This document shows positions 51,263 through 61,781 of a stretch of DNA of 64,000 nt, piece by piece; position 1 is the first letter of the stretch, and every line of letters starts with the position of its first letter. The position numbers and the translations under genes were made by a program. The stretch is taken from positions 2,918,802 to 2,982,801 of the forward strand of contig CBDHEF010000002.1 in NCBI GenBank assembly GCA_965261945.1, written 5' to 3'. Source of the DNA: VXOI01 sp965261945. GTDB taxonomy: Bacteria; Chloroflexota; Dehalococcoidia; Lucifugimonadales; UBA3495. The notes under the pieces were generated by a model. That model was not told the origin of the DNA, ran no database searches, and saw only the letters and a program-made list of their open reading frames with translations.

Positions 51263-51496
51263 ATGACCGATGAGGAACGAGCTCTCTGCGACTGCCCCGA
51301 GCCCTGTGGCTGTTACGCCGAGGGCTACGCCGCCGGCAAGGAGAAGGCCTACTTCGAGATCGAGATGGCCCTGCAGGACGACACCCACGCCTCCAGTTGC
51401 GGTTGCCAGCCCTGCCGGATCAAGCGAGCCGTGCTGGAGACGATGTTGCTGGCCAGCAGGTCGCCGGCGCTAGAGGGCCATGACCATTGGAACTGA
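51263..51496 (+). CDS. Small Cys-rich protein coupled to a tyrosine recombinase
   Basis: A 77-residue protein with a Cys cluster CDCPEPCGCYAEGYAAG, a short helix (KEKAYFEIEMALQDD), and a second cluster SSCGCQPCRIKRAVLE. The seven cysteines suggest metal binding. It overlaps the recombinase start by 17 bases, so it may be an accessory factor or directionality protein. No family is recognised. Confidence 0.6.
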   Translation: MTDEERALCDCPEPCGCYAEGYAAGKEKAYFEIEMALQDDTHASSCGCQPCRIKRAVLETMLLASRSPALEGHDHWN

Positions 51497-52517
51497 ACCC
51501 GTACATGGCCAGACCATTCCCCGGGAAACGCCGACGTTCCCTATGACGCTTCCGGAGGAGGCGTCCGCCACACCGGCCGACGTCGACCTGCTAGCCGACG
51601 CGAAGGCCGAGGCCGGCAGCTGGGCGCCCAGCACCAGGCGCGTCTACGTCGCCGGCTGGAAGCACTTCACCAACTGGTGCATAGAGCACCGTTGTGCCGG
51701 GCTGCCCGCGACTGCCGCCGACGTCGGCCGGTACATCGAGCACCTGGTGCAGGCAGAAGGCAAGACACTGGCCACCGCACGCCTCTACCTAGCGGCGATC
51801 GCCGCGGCTCACCGTCTGGGTGGACACCAGGACCCGACGTCGCGGCCGTTGGTAAAAGCCACCATGAAACGCCTGTCCAGGGAGCACGGGAAACCCCGCA
51901 AGCAGGCCAGGGGGCTGACCAAGGAGGCCCTGGCCGCGGTCAAGGCAACAACGCGGATCCAGCGAGTCCACCAGGGCAAACGCCGGCGCAAGGAGACCGA
52001 ATCCAAGGCTGCGATGCGGGCCGCGGTGGACCTGGCGCTCCTCGAGGTGATGCGGGACGGGCTGCTGCGCGGCTCCGAGGCCGCGGCGCTCCGGTGGGGA
52101 GACATAGAGTTCCACGCCGATGGCTCGGGCCGACTGCACGTGCTGAGGTCCAAGACGGACCAGACTGCAGAGGGGACGGTGCTCTACCTGGGCCCCGCGG
52201 CCGTGGATGCCCTGCTGGCCATCCGGCCCAACGAGGCAGTGATCGACCCGGGCACCAGCGTCTTCGGATTGTCGTCCCGACAGATCTCCCGGAGGATCAA
52301 GGCGGCGACCAAGATGGCGGGTCTGGGAGACGGATTCAGCGGGCACTCGCCCAGGGTGGGCATGGCCCAGGACCTGAGCTCCGCAGGGGCGGAGCTGCCG
52401 GAGCTCATGACTGCCGGACGGTGGGATAGTCCCACCATGCCGGCCAGGTACACCGAGGCCCAGGCTGCAGGCAGGGGCGCGGTCGCCCGGTATCACCGGG
52501 GCGACCTCCGGAAGTGA
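51480..52517 (+). CDS. Tyrosine recombinase/integrase (intact)
   Basis: A 345-residue phage-type integrase. The N-terminal SAM-like domain (STRRVYVAGWKHFTNWC) is followed by the catalytic domain with Arg in LLRGSEAAALRW, SPR in HSPRVGMAQDL (HxxR), Trp in AGRWDSPTM and the Tyr nucleophile in PARYTEAQ. All key residues are present. It is the only apparently functional tyrosine recombinase in the window and may belong to a small genomic island whose other end is not identifiable by eye. Confidence 0.87.
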   Translation: MTIGTEPVHGQTIPRETPTFPMTLPEEASATPADVDLLADAKAEAGSWAPSTRRVYVAGWKHFTNWCIEHRCAGLPATAADVGRYIEHLVQAEGKTLATARLYLAAIAAAHRLGGHQDPTSRPLVKATMKRLSREHGKPRKQARGLTKEALAAVKATTRIQRVHQGKRRRKETESKAAMRAAVDLALLEVMRDGLLRGSEAAALRWGDIEFHADGSGRLHVLRSKTDQTAEGTVLYLGPAAVDALLAIRPNEAVIDPGTSVFGLSSRQISRRIKAATKMAGLGDGFSGHSPRVGMAQDLSSAGAELPELMTAGRWDSPTMPARYTEAQAAGRGAVARYHRGDLRK

Positions 52518-52651
52518 CCGTTCCCCTGGGAAACGCCTGCGGTCTAACGGCGATTTGTCAACCTCTGCGTTCGACGTCGGCCGGATTCGTGTGTCCGGCC
52601 GACGCTTTTATTGGAGTGCTGCCCCTAAAGCTAGCTGCTCCACCTTCCAAC

Positions 52652-52954
52652 CTAAAGCAACTTGGTTTTTTGCCCTTCATGTTCCCTGATGGCCCATTCG
52701 CCGCATGATTGTCCGCTAGAAGTCTCAGGGTACTGACCTTCGGACTGGCCTTCGACAACCCTTGGTGGATACCTCAAACATTCGCCACTACCTCCCCCAT
52801 CTACAGCAAAATTGCCGCTTGATGTTTCGTGGATGATTTTCTTTATAACGCTGTTGAAGGGGCTCCAATGCAAGCATGAGGCGCACGTAGGTCTGCCTGC
52901 AGCCACACTTCTGGCAAGATTTTCCTCATTAATTATGAGTTGGTCTATGTCCAA
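52652..52954 (-). CDS. Small Cys-rich protein (CxxC...C...CGEW type)
   Basis: A 100-residue protein with TCASCLHW, GECLRYPPR and the terminal SCGEWAIRE. The spacing of CxxC, a later GxC with PP, and CGEW resembles a common small Cys protein family (usually WCGEW) thought to bind metal. AGGAG lies before the TTG start. Function unknown. Confidence 0.6.
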   Translation of the reverse strand: MDIDQLIINEENLARSVAAGRPTCASCLHWSPFNSVIKKIIHETSSGNFAVDGGGSGECLRYPPRVVEGQSEGQYPETSSGQSCGEWAIREHEGQKTKLL

Positions 52955-52981
52955 TTGTCGTTACTCCTATTTCTGAAGCTC

Positions 52982-53575
52982 CTACCTCTTGGGTGGACGG
53001 TAGTCATTCCAATCTCGGCAAGCATCATAGCCGACTTGGTCGATGTGGACCCACTGGGTGCCCGGCACTCCCCGTCTCTTCTTTTTCGGAGTGGTTGGAG
53101 CCACAGGGAAGGCTGACTCGAATACCAACTGTCGGCCTTGTCCCTGGGCGATCTGTTTGCACAGGAGCACCGCGGGACCAAAGTCCGAGTCTTGACTGAC
53201 GATGATGGCCACGTCGTACTGCTGGTCATGAGTTGACTGGACCAGGTCAATGGCGAGGCTAACGTCGACACCCTTCTCCTGCTTGGCCTCGTTCAACCCA
53301 CCGCGCACCCTGCCGCGGTAGACGTGTATCCCCTGGGTTTCCAAGTGATCTAGCTTGTTGGTCCAGAACCAGTGCTTCTCCCAATCTTGGTCCTTGCGGT
53401 ACACCCCGGTATAAAACCGGACTTGCTCTAGGGTGCGGCCAGGTGTCAGGGACACAAGGTACTGGGCCAGAAGATCGACGTTGTAGCTGGGATGGTCGTA
53501 GGGGTAGGACGACCCCCACGCATCCTTCGCGGAGCGGAAGAGATTTTGACCATCGAAGAGGACGAGCGTACGCAT
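52982..53575 (-). CDS. NYN-domain (PIN-like) ribonuclease family protein
   Basis: A 197-residue LabA-like NYN protein. MRTLVLFDGQNLFRSAK contains the first catalytic Asp, KGVDVSLAIDLV the second, and IIVSQDSDFGPAV the third and fourth acidic residues. NYN proteins are metal-dependent RNases. I chose ATG 53575, whose N terminus is the family standard. An upstream ATG adds four residues. It lies between recombinase and repeat sequence, probably as a cargo gene. Confidence 0.87.
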   Translation of the reverse strand: MRTLVLFDGQNLFRSAKDAWGSSYPYDHPSYNVDLLAQYLVSLTPGRTLEQVRFYTGVYRKDQDWEKHWFWTNKLDHLETQGIHVYRGRVRGGLNEAKQEKGVDVSLAIDLVQSTHDQQYDVAIIVSQDSDFGPAVLLCKQIAQGQGRQLVFESAFPVAPTTPKKKRRGVPGTQWVHIDQVGYDACRDWNDYRPPKR

Positions 53576-53895
53576 AACAAAAAACACCCGCCCGGGGATC
53601 GAGGCCTGAGCCTTTCACCGCGAACGGGGATCAATTCAGATCGAAGATAACAGAAAGCGACACAAGTGTCAACAAATTTGCGAACTGTGACGTCACACCG
53701 CATGCGTTCATTACCTTGGGACGCCGAACGCCTCTACTCCGACTGCAAGGCACGGGTCCTCGAGTCTGGCCACGTCGTCGTCGCGATGGACCTCGCCCGT
53801 GCGACCGCCGCCTAGGTCTACGCCAGTCCATCATTCGACGAATGGTGGCGTGGTGGTGGCGGTGACTTGCGCTTATCCGCGATTTTGGAAAATTA
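53576..53895. other. Gap with a possible 37-residue frame
   Basis: A short plus-strand frame at 53702-53815 (MRSLPWDAERLYSDCKARVL ...) is protein-like but has no clear ribosome site or family. Otherwise the gap holds nothing recognisable up to the MITE-like element. Confidence 0.3.
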
Positions 53896-54041
53896 GTACT
53901 ACAGTCGCAGATGATCGGCCTTATGGCTGGAGGGCCTCTAAGGCTGTCGAATTTGGCTACGGTTTCTGAGCCTCCAACAGGTGAACCCAAGCTGATTGAG
54001 GATCCAAAAGCGCCGTCGCAGTGCATGTGCGACTGTAGTAT
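53896..54041. mobile_element. 146-bp MITE-like element with TA target
   Basis: The ends are GTACTACAGTCGCAGATG and, inverted, ATACTACAGTCGCACATG, each flanked by TA (53894-53895 and 54042-54043). No coding capacity. The terminal sequence also occurs at 55548, next to a transposase remnant, which is the likely autonomous relative. Confidence 0.7.
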
Positions 54042-54049
54042 TAGATTCC

Positions 54050-54181
54050 CTATCGTGCGTGCGGAGGTCTGGCTGCACGTCCGGTGAGGACGCACAATGA
54101 TGCAAATGCTACGGCCAAAGCAGAAACAATTGCGAGAGTCCCCATACTTTCGAAGCCAAACGCGGAAAGTATCTCGATCAT
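54050..54181 (-). CDS. Small 43-residue membrane protein
   Basis: Reads MIEILSAFGFESMGTLAIVS then ALAVAFASLCVLTGRAARPP HAR, a single transmembrane helix with a basic end. GGAG lies six bases before the ATG at 54181. It could be a small membrane regulator or a toxin-like peptide. No homologue is recognised, and support is the ribosome site plus hydrophobic profile. Confidence 0.45.
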   Translation of the reverse strand: MIEILSAFGFESMGTLAIVSALAVAFASLCVLTGRAARPPHAR

Positions 54182-54311
54182 GATCATCTCCAACGTTCTG
54201 TTTTGAGTTCCGCCTGTGGTGAGGAGCCGATGTTGGCGTCACCGGTTCCATCTCAATCCACGATTCTACATGGAGTGTACCAGAACATTTATGGCGACAT
54301 CCAACGTTCTA

Positions 54312-55545
<1,234 letters not shown>

Positions 55546-55550
55546 TAGTA

Positions 55551-55784
55551 CTACAGTCGCAGATAGCTGGCGAGGCGTCGCTTGTAATGGCAGCGGCGTG
55601 CTCGTGCTTGGTGGCGCCGTCTCCACCACGACCAGTACAGGATGAAATCTGGTTGTTGGTTCTCTGTCCATACCAGTCGGGTGAGCAGCCGGCGCACCTC
55701 CGGTACAGTCACGGGAATCAGTTCCTCATCGGGTCCATACTGGCTCCTCTTTCCCTCTCTCCCACCGCCGATTACACGCTTCAC
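55551..55784 (-). pseudogene. C-terminal remnant of a DDE transposase
   Basis: About 60 residues (LIPVTVPEVRRLLTRLVWTE then FILYWSWWRRRHQARARRCH) match the C-terminal end of a large DDE transposase family found in actinobacteria and Chloroflexota. The end of the element (GTACTACAGTCGCAGAT) lies at 55548, beside the IS630. The N-terminal catalytic part is missing. Confidence 0.65.
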
Positions 55785-55854
55785 TGAACTCGGAAATGAC
55801 GCCCGGTTTCATATAATGGAAACTGATTAGTCCGTCATGACGAGGTAGCTAGCC

Positions 55855-57165
55855 GTGCCAGAAACCGAAGACCTGTACGAAACCCTGCACCTCCACCCGT
55901 CGGCACACCCCGACGTAATCCAGGCAGCCTACCGCCGCCTGGCGCTGCTGTACCACCCTGACAAGAACCCGTCTCCGGAAGCCACCGAGATGATGGCGGC
56001 CGTCAACCGCGCCCACGGAGTGCTGAGCGACCCAGAGCAGCGGGCGGAGTATGACCGAAGCCGAGCGGCGCAGAGTGGTTCCACTGCCAGTGGCGCGGAA
56101 ACTGGCCCTTCCGCCGCAAGCGCGTCGCAAAGCTCCCGCCCCAGTAATGCGCCCCGAAACCCTACCGGGCACTTCACCCTCGGCTCTACCAAGATGGATA
56201 TTCGTTTGCTTCACGGCAATCCTTTTCATATTGTAGTCAATCGGGCACTCGATCGAGAGTCTTGGTATTACTCACGGCGATGGAATGACGAAGGTAGTTG
56301 GCACTCCATTGGAAACCGTGTTGATTTCTCCTTAGCATCGGGGCTGGTTGTGGGTTGGTACGGTGGCTATAGTCTCAAAGCCCGCATGATCCCTGGCACC
56401 AATGTAACATCTTTAGAGTATTTCACTTTTGATTCTCACAAGGATGATGTGGTCCGGCTACAAGGTACTCCCAAAAGCGTTCTGGTTTACAGCGGCAAAG
56501 AGGAGTGGCAGTTTGATGACGGAACTATAGACTTCAGCCTTTCTTCTGGCTTTATCACTGCATGGAAAAGCAGTAGCAATGGCGGTCTTAAGGCACTACC
56601 AAGAAATGGTAATAGCTCAGTATCGAGCCCGAGGACGCAAACGGCACAACCAAGCAACAACTGGATGGTCGTCAGTAACGAGTATAACAAAGTTGTTGTC
56701 ACCACTAGGGATCCGGTCAACCCCGAATATTCCTTAATGGTGGGAATCGAGGATGGCCGGTTGGACCTTTTTGTATCCTGGAGCAAAAAAATCTCCTACT
56801 CGGAAATGACCCTAGTTAATTTTCAAATCGATGACGGCCCAACATGGCGTGACTCGTGGTACATCTCTTCAGAAGGCACAGCAATCATCTTACCTAGCCA
56901 AAACAAAATTGAGACCATTCGGGCCTTGTCTGATGCTACTGAATTCACCGTCAGGGTCTACCCATTCGGTGGGAGTCCGATCACCGCAAAATTTGATGTC
57001 CGAGGTTCCAGCGGAGCTATAGGACTGGTTCTTGAAGCTTGGCGCCATGCCGTCAGCTCTGCACCAAGCCACACTGCCCAAGCTGGCGGCGGTTGCTTTC
57101 TGCTGCCAGTGGCGTCGCTGTCCGCTCTGGCCGGATTAAGCTCCGCTATCTGGTTCTTGATCTAA
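55855..57165 (+). CDS. J-domain protein with beta-repeat and membrane tail
   Basis: A 436-residue protein. The J domain (DLYETLHLHPSAHPDVIQAA, with HPD in LLYHPDKNPS at about residue 37) is complete and should stimulate a DnaK. After a Ser-rich linker come two units of a short repeat (STKMDIRLLHGNP ... WHSIGNRVDFSLASGLVVGW, and GTPKSVLVYSGKEEWQFDDG ...) as seen in other bacterial J proteins. A C-terminal beta domain (VNFQIDDGPTW) follows, then a hydrophobic end (LLPVASLSALAGLSSAIWFLI) that may anchor it. GTG start. Confidence 0.85.
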   Translation: MPETEDLYETLHLHPSAHPDVIQAAYRRLALLYHPDKNPSPEATEMMAAVNRAHGVLSDPEQRAEYDRSRAAQSGSTASGAETGPSAASASQSSRPSNAPRNPTGHFTLGSTKMDIRLLHGNPFHIVVNRALDRESWYYSRRWNDEGSWHSIGNRVDFSLASGLVVGWYGGYSLKARMIPGTNVTSLEYFTFDSHKDDVVRLQGTPKSVLVYSGKEEWQFDDGTIDFSLSSGFITAWKSSSNGGLKALPRNGNSSVSSPRTQTAQPSNNWMVVSNEYNKVVVTTRDPVNPEYSLMVGIEDGRLDLFVSWSKKISYSEMTLVNFQIDDGPTWRDSWYISSEGTAIILPSQNKIETIRALSDATEFTVRVYPFGGSPITAKFDVRGSSGAIGLVLEAWRHAVSSAPSHTAQAGGGCFLLPVASLSALAGLSSAIWFLI

Positions 57166-57269
57166 TATGAGCAAATAGTTTTTCAAGACAGAGGATTACC
57201 ATGTCACCTAAACGATCTAGCATCGAACGCCTGCGTGACATTGAGATTGCTGCCCGCGATTGCTTGGAT

Positions 57270-58423
57270 CTAAACTAAAGCCAAGGTGAAATGCGCATTC
57301 GCCTGAGGCGGGGAATTGGGCGGGGAATTTGGCAGGAGTGCTTCGGCCCTTGACTGCAGGACCGTCCGGCAGCGGCGCCTCACCTCGTCTCTCCGGCTGA
57401 CCAGTCCGGCCAGGAAGTTGCCGACCCTCTGCTGCACCAAGGCCTTGGTCCCCAGACACAGATTTCCAGTGGCCTCCTCTCTCGCCCAACCCCAGATGGC
57501 CTCATCGGCATTGAAGTCCGGGCTGTAGCCCGGCAGGTTCATTAACCTCAGCTCCAGCTCAGGCGTCCTGAGGTACTCCCGCACCGCCTCCCCACGATGC
57601 GCCGGCGCGTTGTCCCAGATCACATTCAGCGGTCCAGCGTGCCCCTTCCTCAACTGGTCCAAGAAGGCCGCCGAGGTCCCGGAGTTGCTGTTGCCCTCCA
57701 GTTCCATCCACTCCACCTCACCGGTCTCCAGGCACACCGCCGAGTAGTAGCTGGCCTTCTCCCCATACCGCGGGCTGGTGGAGTCAACCAGAGCCGGTTC
57801 ACCCTTCAGCACCCACTTGCCCCGCAGTTCCGCGTCCGCCCGGAAGTGGGCCTCATCAGCAAAGAATATTCTGGCTTCAGTCCGTTGAGCCTCCTCCCAC
57901 AGGGCGGCGTACTCCTCCACGAATGACTTCCGCTTGGCCTCGTCCGCCTTGAGCAGCCGCTTCTTGGGCCGCTTGAAGGCAAACCCCAAGCGGTGCAGCC
58001 AGTTCAGGCAACTGCTACGGCTCAAACTGGTGCCGAATCGTTCCCAGACAAACTGCCGGACTCCTTTCCAGTACCAGTTGGCCAGTTGGATACCTGCCTG
58101 CTCCGGCAACTCCTGCACCGCCGCCTTCAACTCCTCCCGCTGCCTCTCGTCAAGCGCGGGGGGGAACCCCCGGACTGCTCGAATATCAGGGCCGCAGGCC
58201 CTCCCTCGCCGAAGGCCGACGCCCACCGGCCGATGGTGTGTGGGTCCCGCTCCAGCGCCTCCGCCGTCGCCGCTGCCGTCCAGCCCTGGGCCAGCAGCCA
58301 GACGGCGTACCACCGCTCCCGCTCCCGGGGCGTGGGCGCAAGGATCATCCGCCGGCGCAAGGCCTTGGCATCCATCTCCCATTGTTCCAAATCCCGATGT
58401 ATCTCTCTCGCACCCATCACCAA
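57270..58423 (-). CDS. IS630 transposase in two frames (element 2)
   Basis: The N-terminal frame (58423 to about 58160) has an HTH (GWTAAATAEALERDPHTIGR). The catalytic frame (about 58165 to 57270) has ARIFFADEAHFRADAE, LNVIWDNAPAHRGE and NLPGYSPDFNADEAIWGW. They join by a -1 shift at a run of seven C on the coding strand (58158-58164). The stop codon TAG uses the TA of the target duplication plus one flanking base. Expression by frameshifting is plausible. Confidence 0.8.
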
Positions 58424-58507
58424 CCCCTCTCTGACGCCTGGAAAAGCTAACTCTGCCCCTTCGCCAATTTACCCCATGTTTCTGCGCATTTCACCTTGGC
58501 TTCGGTT
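57273..58507. mobile_element. IS630-family element 2
   Basis: Target TA duplicated at 57271-57272 and 58508-58509. Inverted ends AAC(TA/CG)AAGCCAAGG then TGAAATGCGCA are nearly perfect over about 25 bases. Removing it restores the hepT-like frame exactly, which fixes both borders. Confidence 0.9.
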
Positions 58508-58915
58508 TAGTAAACAACATGAACTTCGAGGATTTTATGAGTGATGAGCGAATTCAAGCTCTGGCAGCGCGTAAGCTCGAAGTGGTAGGAGATGCAGCCA
58601 ATCACCTTCCCGAAAACACCAAATCAAAGGCACCCGAGATCCCTTGGTCAGATATAGCCGGTATGCGGATCATAGTGGCACACATGTATTTCAAACTGGA
58701 CTACAAAATCGTGTGGCGGATTGTCCAAAATGATCTACAGCCGCTTCTTGAATCGGTCAAAAGTCTGCTTGACGAGCTGGACACTCGTTCTTGAAACTGC
58801 GGTACACCCGCGAATTTCACTCTCACTTCGCAGGAGGTGGGACCAGGGTTTGAGGTCGACCCACGTAGAGAATTTTGTCAATGTCCACTACCTTTAACGC
58901 AAGGGAGTTCCAGAA

Positions 58916-59083
58916 ATGGGTGCCTGCAAGCTGTGCGGCAAAAAGGCATGCTTTCTACGAAAGTTTCATAGCAAGTGCAACTCGATTCGTGAAAGCGGAT
59001 TGCAAGAAATGACGGAAATGGCTACCCGATTCGATCTCGTGGCGTACCTGCTGAACCGCCCGGAGGTTCAGCCCATCACGTAG
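58916..59083 (+). CDS. Small zinc-finger-like protein
   Basis: A 55-residue frame, MGACKLCGKKACFLRKFHSK then CNSIRESGLQEM. Cys at positions 4, 7 and 12, with His/Cys around residues 18-21, could bind zinc. It resembles the N-terminal Cys domain that starts some longer phage-island proteins, so it may be a truncated copy. GGGAG lies about nine bases upstream. Confidence 0.5.
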   Translation: MGACKLCGKKACFLRKFHSKCNSIRESGLQEMTEMATRFDLVAYLLNRPEVQPIT

Positions 59084-59491
59084 GTCCCGGATACATTCCC
59101 TTCGCTGCGCGATAACTTTGTCCCAGGGATCTTGCGCCAACTCCGTCACTTGCGCTTATGTGCGATTAACGCAAATCCTACCCCCGGAATTGACCCCCTT
59201 CAGCCTTGTGGAAAGGCGGCCTTGGCTGGCATACTCCGCCCAGAGGTTGCGAAAATCCCCTGAGAGGCGATTGAGTGCCAAGAAAGGTCCAGCAGATTCC
59301 AGACTATTTCACGCCGGAGGAGGCGGCCGCCTTGGTGCAGGCCGCCCCCAGCTACCCGACGCGCATGGCCTTCCGGCTCATGCTGAAGACCGGCCTGCGG
59401 GTGTCCGAGGCGTTGGCGCTGCGCCGTGTGGACCTGCGCCTCGACCAGGACCCGCTGTTTAACGTCAACTACTTTTGCCGGTTGGCGTCGA

Positions 59492-60298
59492 TTATTCTTG
59501 CCGGTTCACCTCCTTATCCTGCCCCCGCTGCTGGGCCACTCCGGTCCGGTAGCTGGGGACGTTGAATTCCAGGATGACCGAGTGATGGACCACCCGGTCG
59601 ATGGCGGCCGCGGTGGCCATGGGGTTGGCGAAGATGTGCTCCCACTGGGAGAAGACCAGGTTGGAGGTGATGCCCAGGGACCGGCGCTCGTAGCGTTCTG
59701 CGATGAGTGTGAAGAGCAGCTCCGACTCCTCGGCCCCCTGGGGCAGGTAGCCCAAGTCGTCCAGCAGCAGGAAGTCGTAGCTGTCGAGCTTCCGTAGTTG
59801 TCGCGGCAGGGCCAGGTCCCGCTTGGCTGCCAGCAGATCCTGCACCAGCCGGTAGGCCGGGGCGAAGAGCACCGACCTGCCCGACTCCACCAGCCGGTGG
59901 CCCAAGGCGCACAGGGCGTGTGTTTTCCCGGTGCCGGGAAGACCGAAGGCCAAGACGTTGACGCCGCGGTCGACGAAGCTGCCGTCGGCCAGCTCCCCCA
60001 GTTGCTGTCTGAGAGACAGAGGCACCCGGTCGTGCTCGAAGGTTTCCCAGGTCTTGCCCGCCGGCAGCCTGGACGCGGTGCGCAGCCTGCTGATGCGCCG
60101 CTGCCTGCGGTCCTCGGCCTCCTGCTCCAGTACTTCCAAGAGAGTCTCGAGGGCGTCTCCGTGGCCGGCTGCAGTGAAGCGGGACACCGACTGCGCACCC
60201 ATGGTGGGCAGCCGGAACTGGTGGCACAGCTCCCCGATCCGCTCCTGTATGGCCACTGTGTCCGTCATCAGGGTGTCATTAGTCAGGGTGTCCAGCAT
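59492..60298 (-). CDS. istB: IS21 helper ATPase IstB (copy 2)
   Basis: 268 residues, almost the same as copy 1 (for example LTNDTLM instead of LTTDTLM near the start). Walker A GLPGTGKTHAL and Walker B LLLDDLGYL are kept. It overlaps the istA relic in the same TGATG way. Confidence 0.92.
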   Translation of the reverse strand: MLDTLTNDTLMTDTVAIQERIGELCHQFRLPTMGAQSVSRFTAAGHGDALETLLEVLEQEAEDRRQRRISRLRTASRLPAGKTWETFEHDRVPLSLRQQLGELADGSFVDRGVNVLAFGLPGTGKTHALCALGHRLVESGRSVLFAPAYRLVQDLLAAKRDLALPRQLRKLDSYDFLLLDDLGYLPQGAEESELLFTLIAERYERRSLGITSNLVFSQWEHIFANPMATAAAIDRVVHHSVILEFNVPSYRTGVAQQRGQDKEVNRQE

Positions 60299-61781
60299 CA
60301 GGCCACCTCCGCCAGCAGGGAGTCGTAGACCCTCAGGTCCGGCGTCCCGGGCAGGCTGAGTGCCGGCGCCTGCAGCGGCGCGGGACTGGCCAGCTCCCTG
60401 ACTGCGGCGTAGTCGAAGGGTCCGCCCGCCTCCAAGAGCAGGGCCAGGGCGCTGTCCACCATGGTCTCCATGGTCGTCGCCGCCAGGTGCAGGATGCGCA
60501 CGTACTCCACGTCGGCCCGCTCCCCACGCCATTCCCGGAGCGCATCGTAGGCCAGGCGAAAGGTCATGGTGGGAAACATCTGCTCCCGGAACCGGTAGCG
60601 GGCGAAGGCCCCGGGCTTGCGCACCAGGGAGCCGATGACGTGGCGGTAGTCAACCCGGGCCTCTTTCTCGCCCCGCACCCGCTCCATTCGATCCACGAAG
60701 GTGCCCTTGTAGTACACTTCCAAGTGTTCGGCGTACAGCCGGATCTGCACCTCCTTCCCGATGAGCCGGGAGGGCACGGTGTAGGTCCGTCCGGCTGCCT
60801 GGATGGTGCTCCACTTGCGCACCCGGGCCCGGTGGTTGACGTACTCCGGCACCGGGGCTGGGGGCAGGGGACGCAGATGTGGGCGCTCTTCCTCCAGCTT
60901 CCCCATCACCAGCCGGTTGCGCCGAGCCACCACCTTGCGGACGAAGCCGGCGTACTCCTCAAGGGAGTTGAAGTCACGGCTGCCCCGCAGCATGAGGGCT
61001 TGGTCGATGGCGTCCTTGAGCGGTAGTGGGCCTGCTCGGCAACGCCGTTCTCATGGGACTCTCCTGCATTTATCAGGGTGGACTCGAGCCCATAGTGGTC
61101 CAGAAGCTCGGCGTAGCTGCCGTTCAGGGCCCTGCCGCGGCTGCGCCTCATCTCGTGGGTGGCGGCCGAGGTGTTGTCCGAGCGGATCACCCGAGGCGCA
61201 CCGCCCAGCTCCCACAGGGCGTTCTGTAGCCCCTGCTTCAGGGCCAGGAAGGTCTCCCCCGTAGCCACCTCGGCATAGCGCCACCCTGAAATGGCTCAGC
61301 ACCAACTGGAACAGCCGGTGGCGATAGGCCCGACCGCCGACGGTCACTCCCAGGGAGTTGCAGTGGGTGAAGTCGATCTGGGCCTCGCGGCCCGGGGGAT
61401 GTCTCCTGGGGGAAGTAGACCTCTTGGTCCGGGCCGTTGAGCGCTCGCCAGTCTTGTAATCGTCGTTGCAGGGGTGCGCAGCTGCGAGGCGCTGAACCGG
61501 CCGGGATGCCGCTCCTCCAGCCACTCGATAATTGTCGTTGCCCTGAGCCTGCCGGCGGCCTCGCCCAGGAGCAGGGGCAGGATCTCCCTCTCCCAGACTC
61601 CGTCGAAGGGATCGGGACGGGTGCGCCACTGGCGCTCAGTCTTGGTCTCCGACGGCAACGGGCCGCACTGCCACTTGCGGGCCGAGCGCTCGCTCATCCC
61701 CGCCATTGCCGCCGCCGTCTGTTGCGTCTTTCCTTCCATTCGTCTCTGCCTCAGTGTTGCGACTTGCTGATCTGTAACCAA
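60298..61781 (-). pseudogene. istA: istA copy 2, inactivated by indels
   Basis: The frame is open from 60298 to about 61020, where one base is missing compared with copy 1 (GAGCGG versus GAGCCGG). Single-base gains follow near 61290, 61400 and 61470 (GAAATGG, GATGTCTCC, CAGGGGTG). Four indels split the transposase into pieces, although all domains can still be recognised. Confidence 0.9.

Larger units (their letters stand above)
57201..58794 (+). pseudogene. hepT-like HEPN toxin gene interrupted by IS630 element 2
   Basis: The first part, MSPKRSSIERLRDIEIAARD with CLDL, and the second, VNNMNFEDFMSDERIQALAA through EIPWSDIAGMRIIVAHMYF to the stop, join in frame when the IS and one TA are removed. 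The RxxxxHxY motif (RIIVAHMY) is that of HepT ribonucleases. HepT normally pairs with an MNT nucleotidyltransferase antitoxin, but none is adjacent. GAGGAT precedes the ATG. The 3' part (58519-58794) could in principle still be translated from an internal ATG. Confidence 0.85.

Noticed and set aside
53631..54251. 206-codon minus-strand frame between the NYN gene and IS630
   Set aside because: It runs through the MITE-like element and across unrelated sequence, and has no ribosome site or domain.
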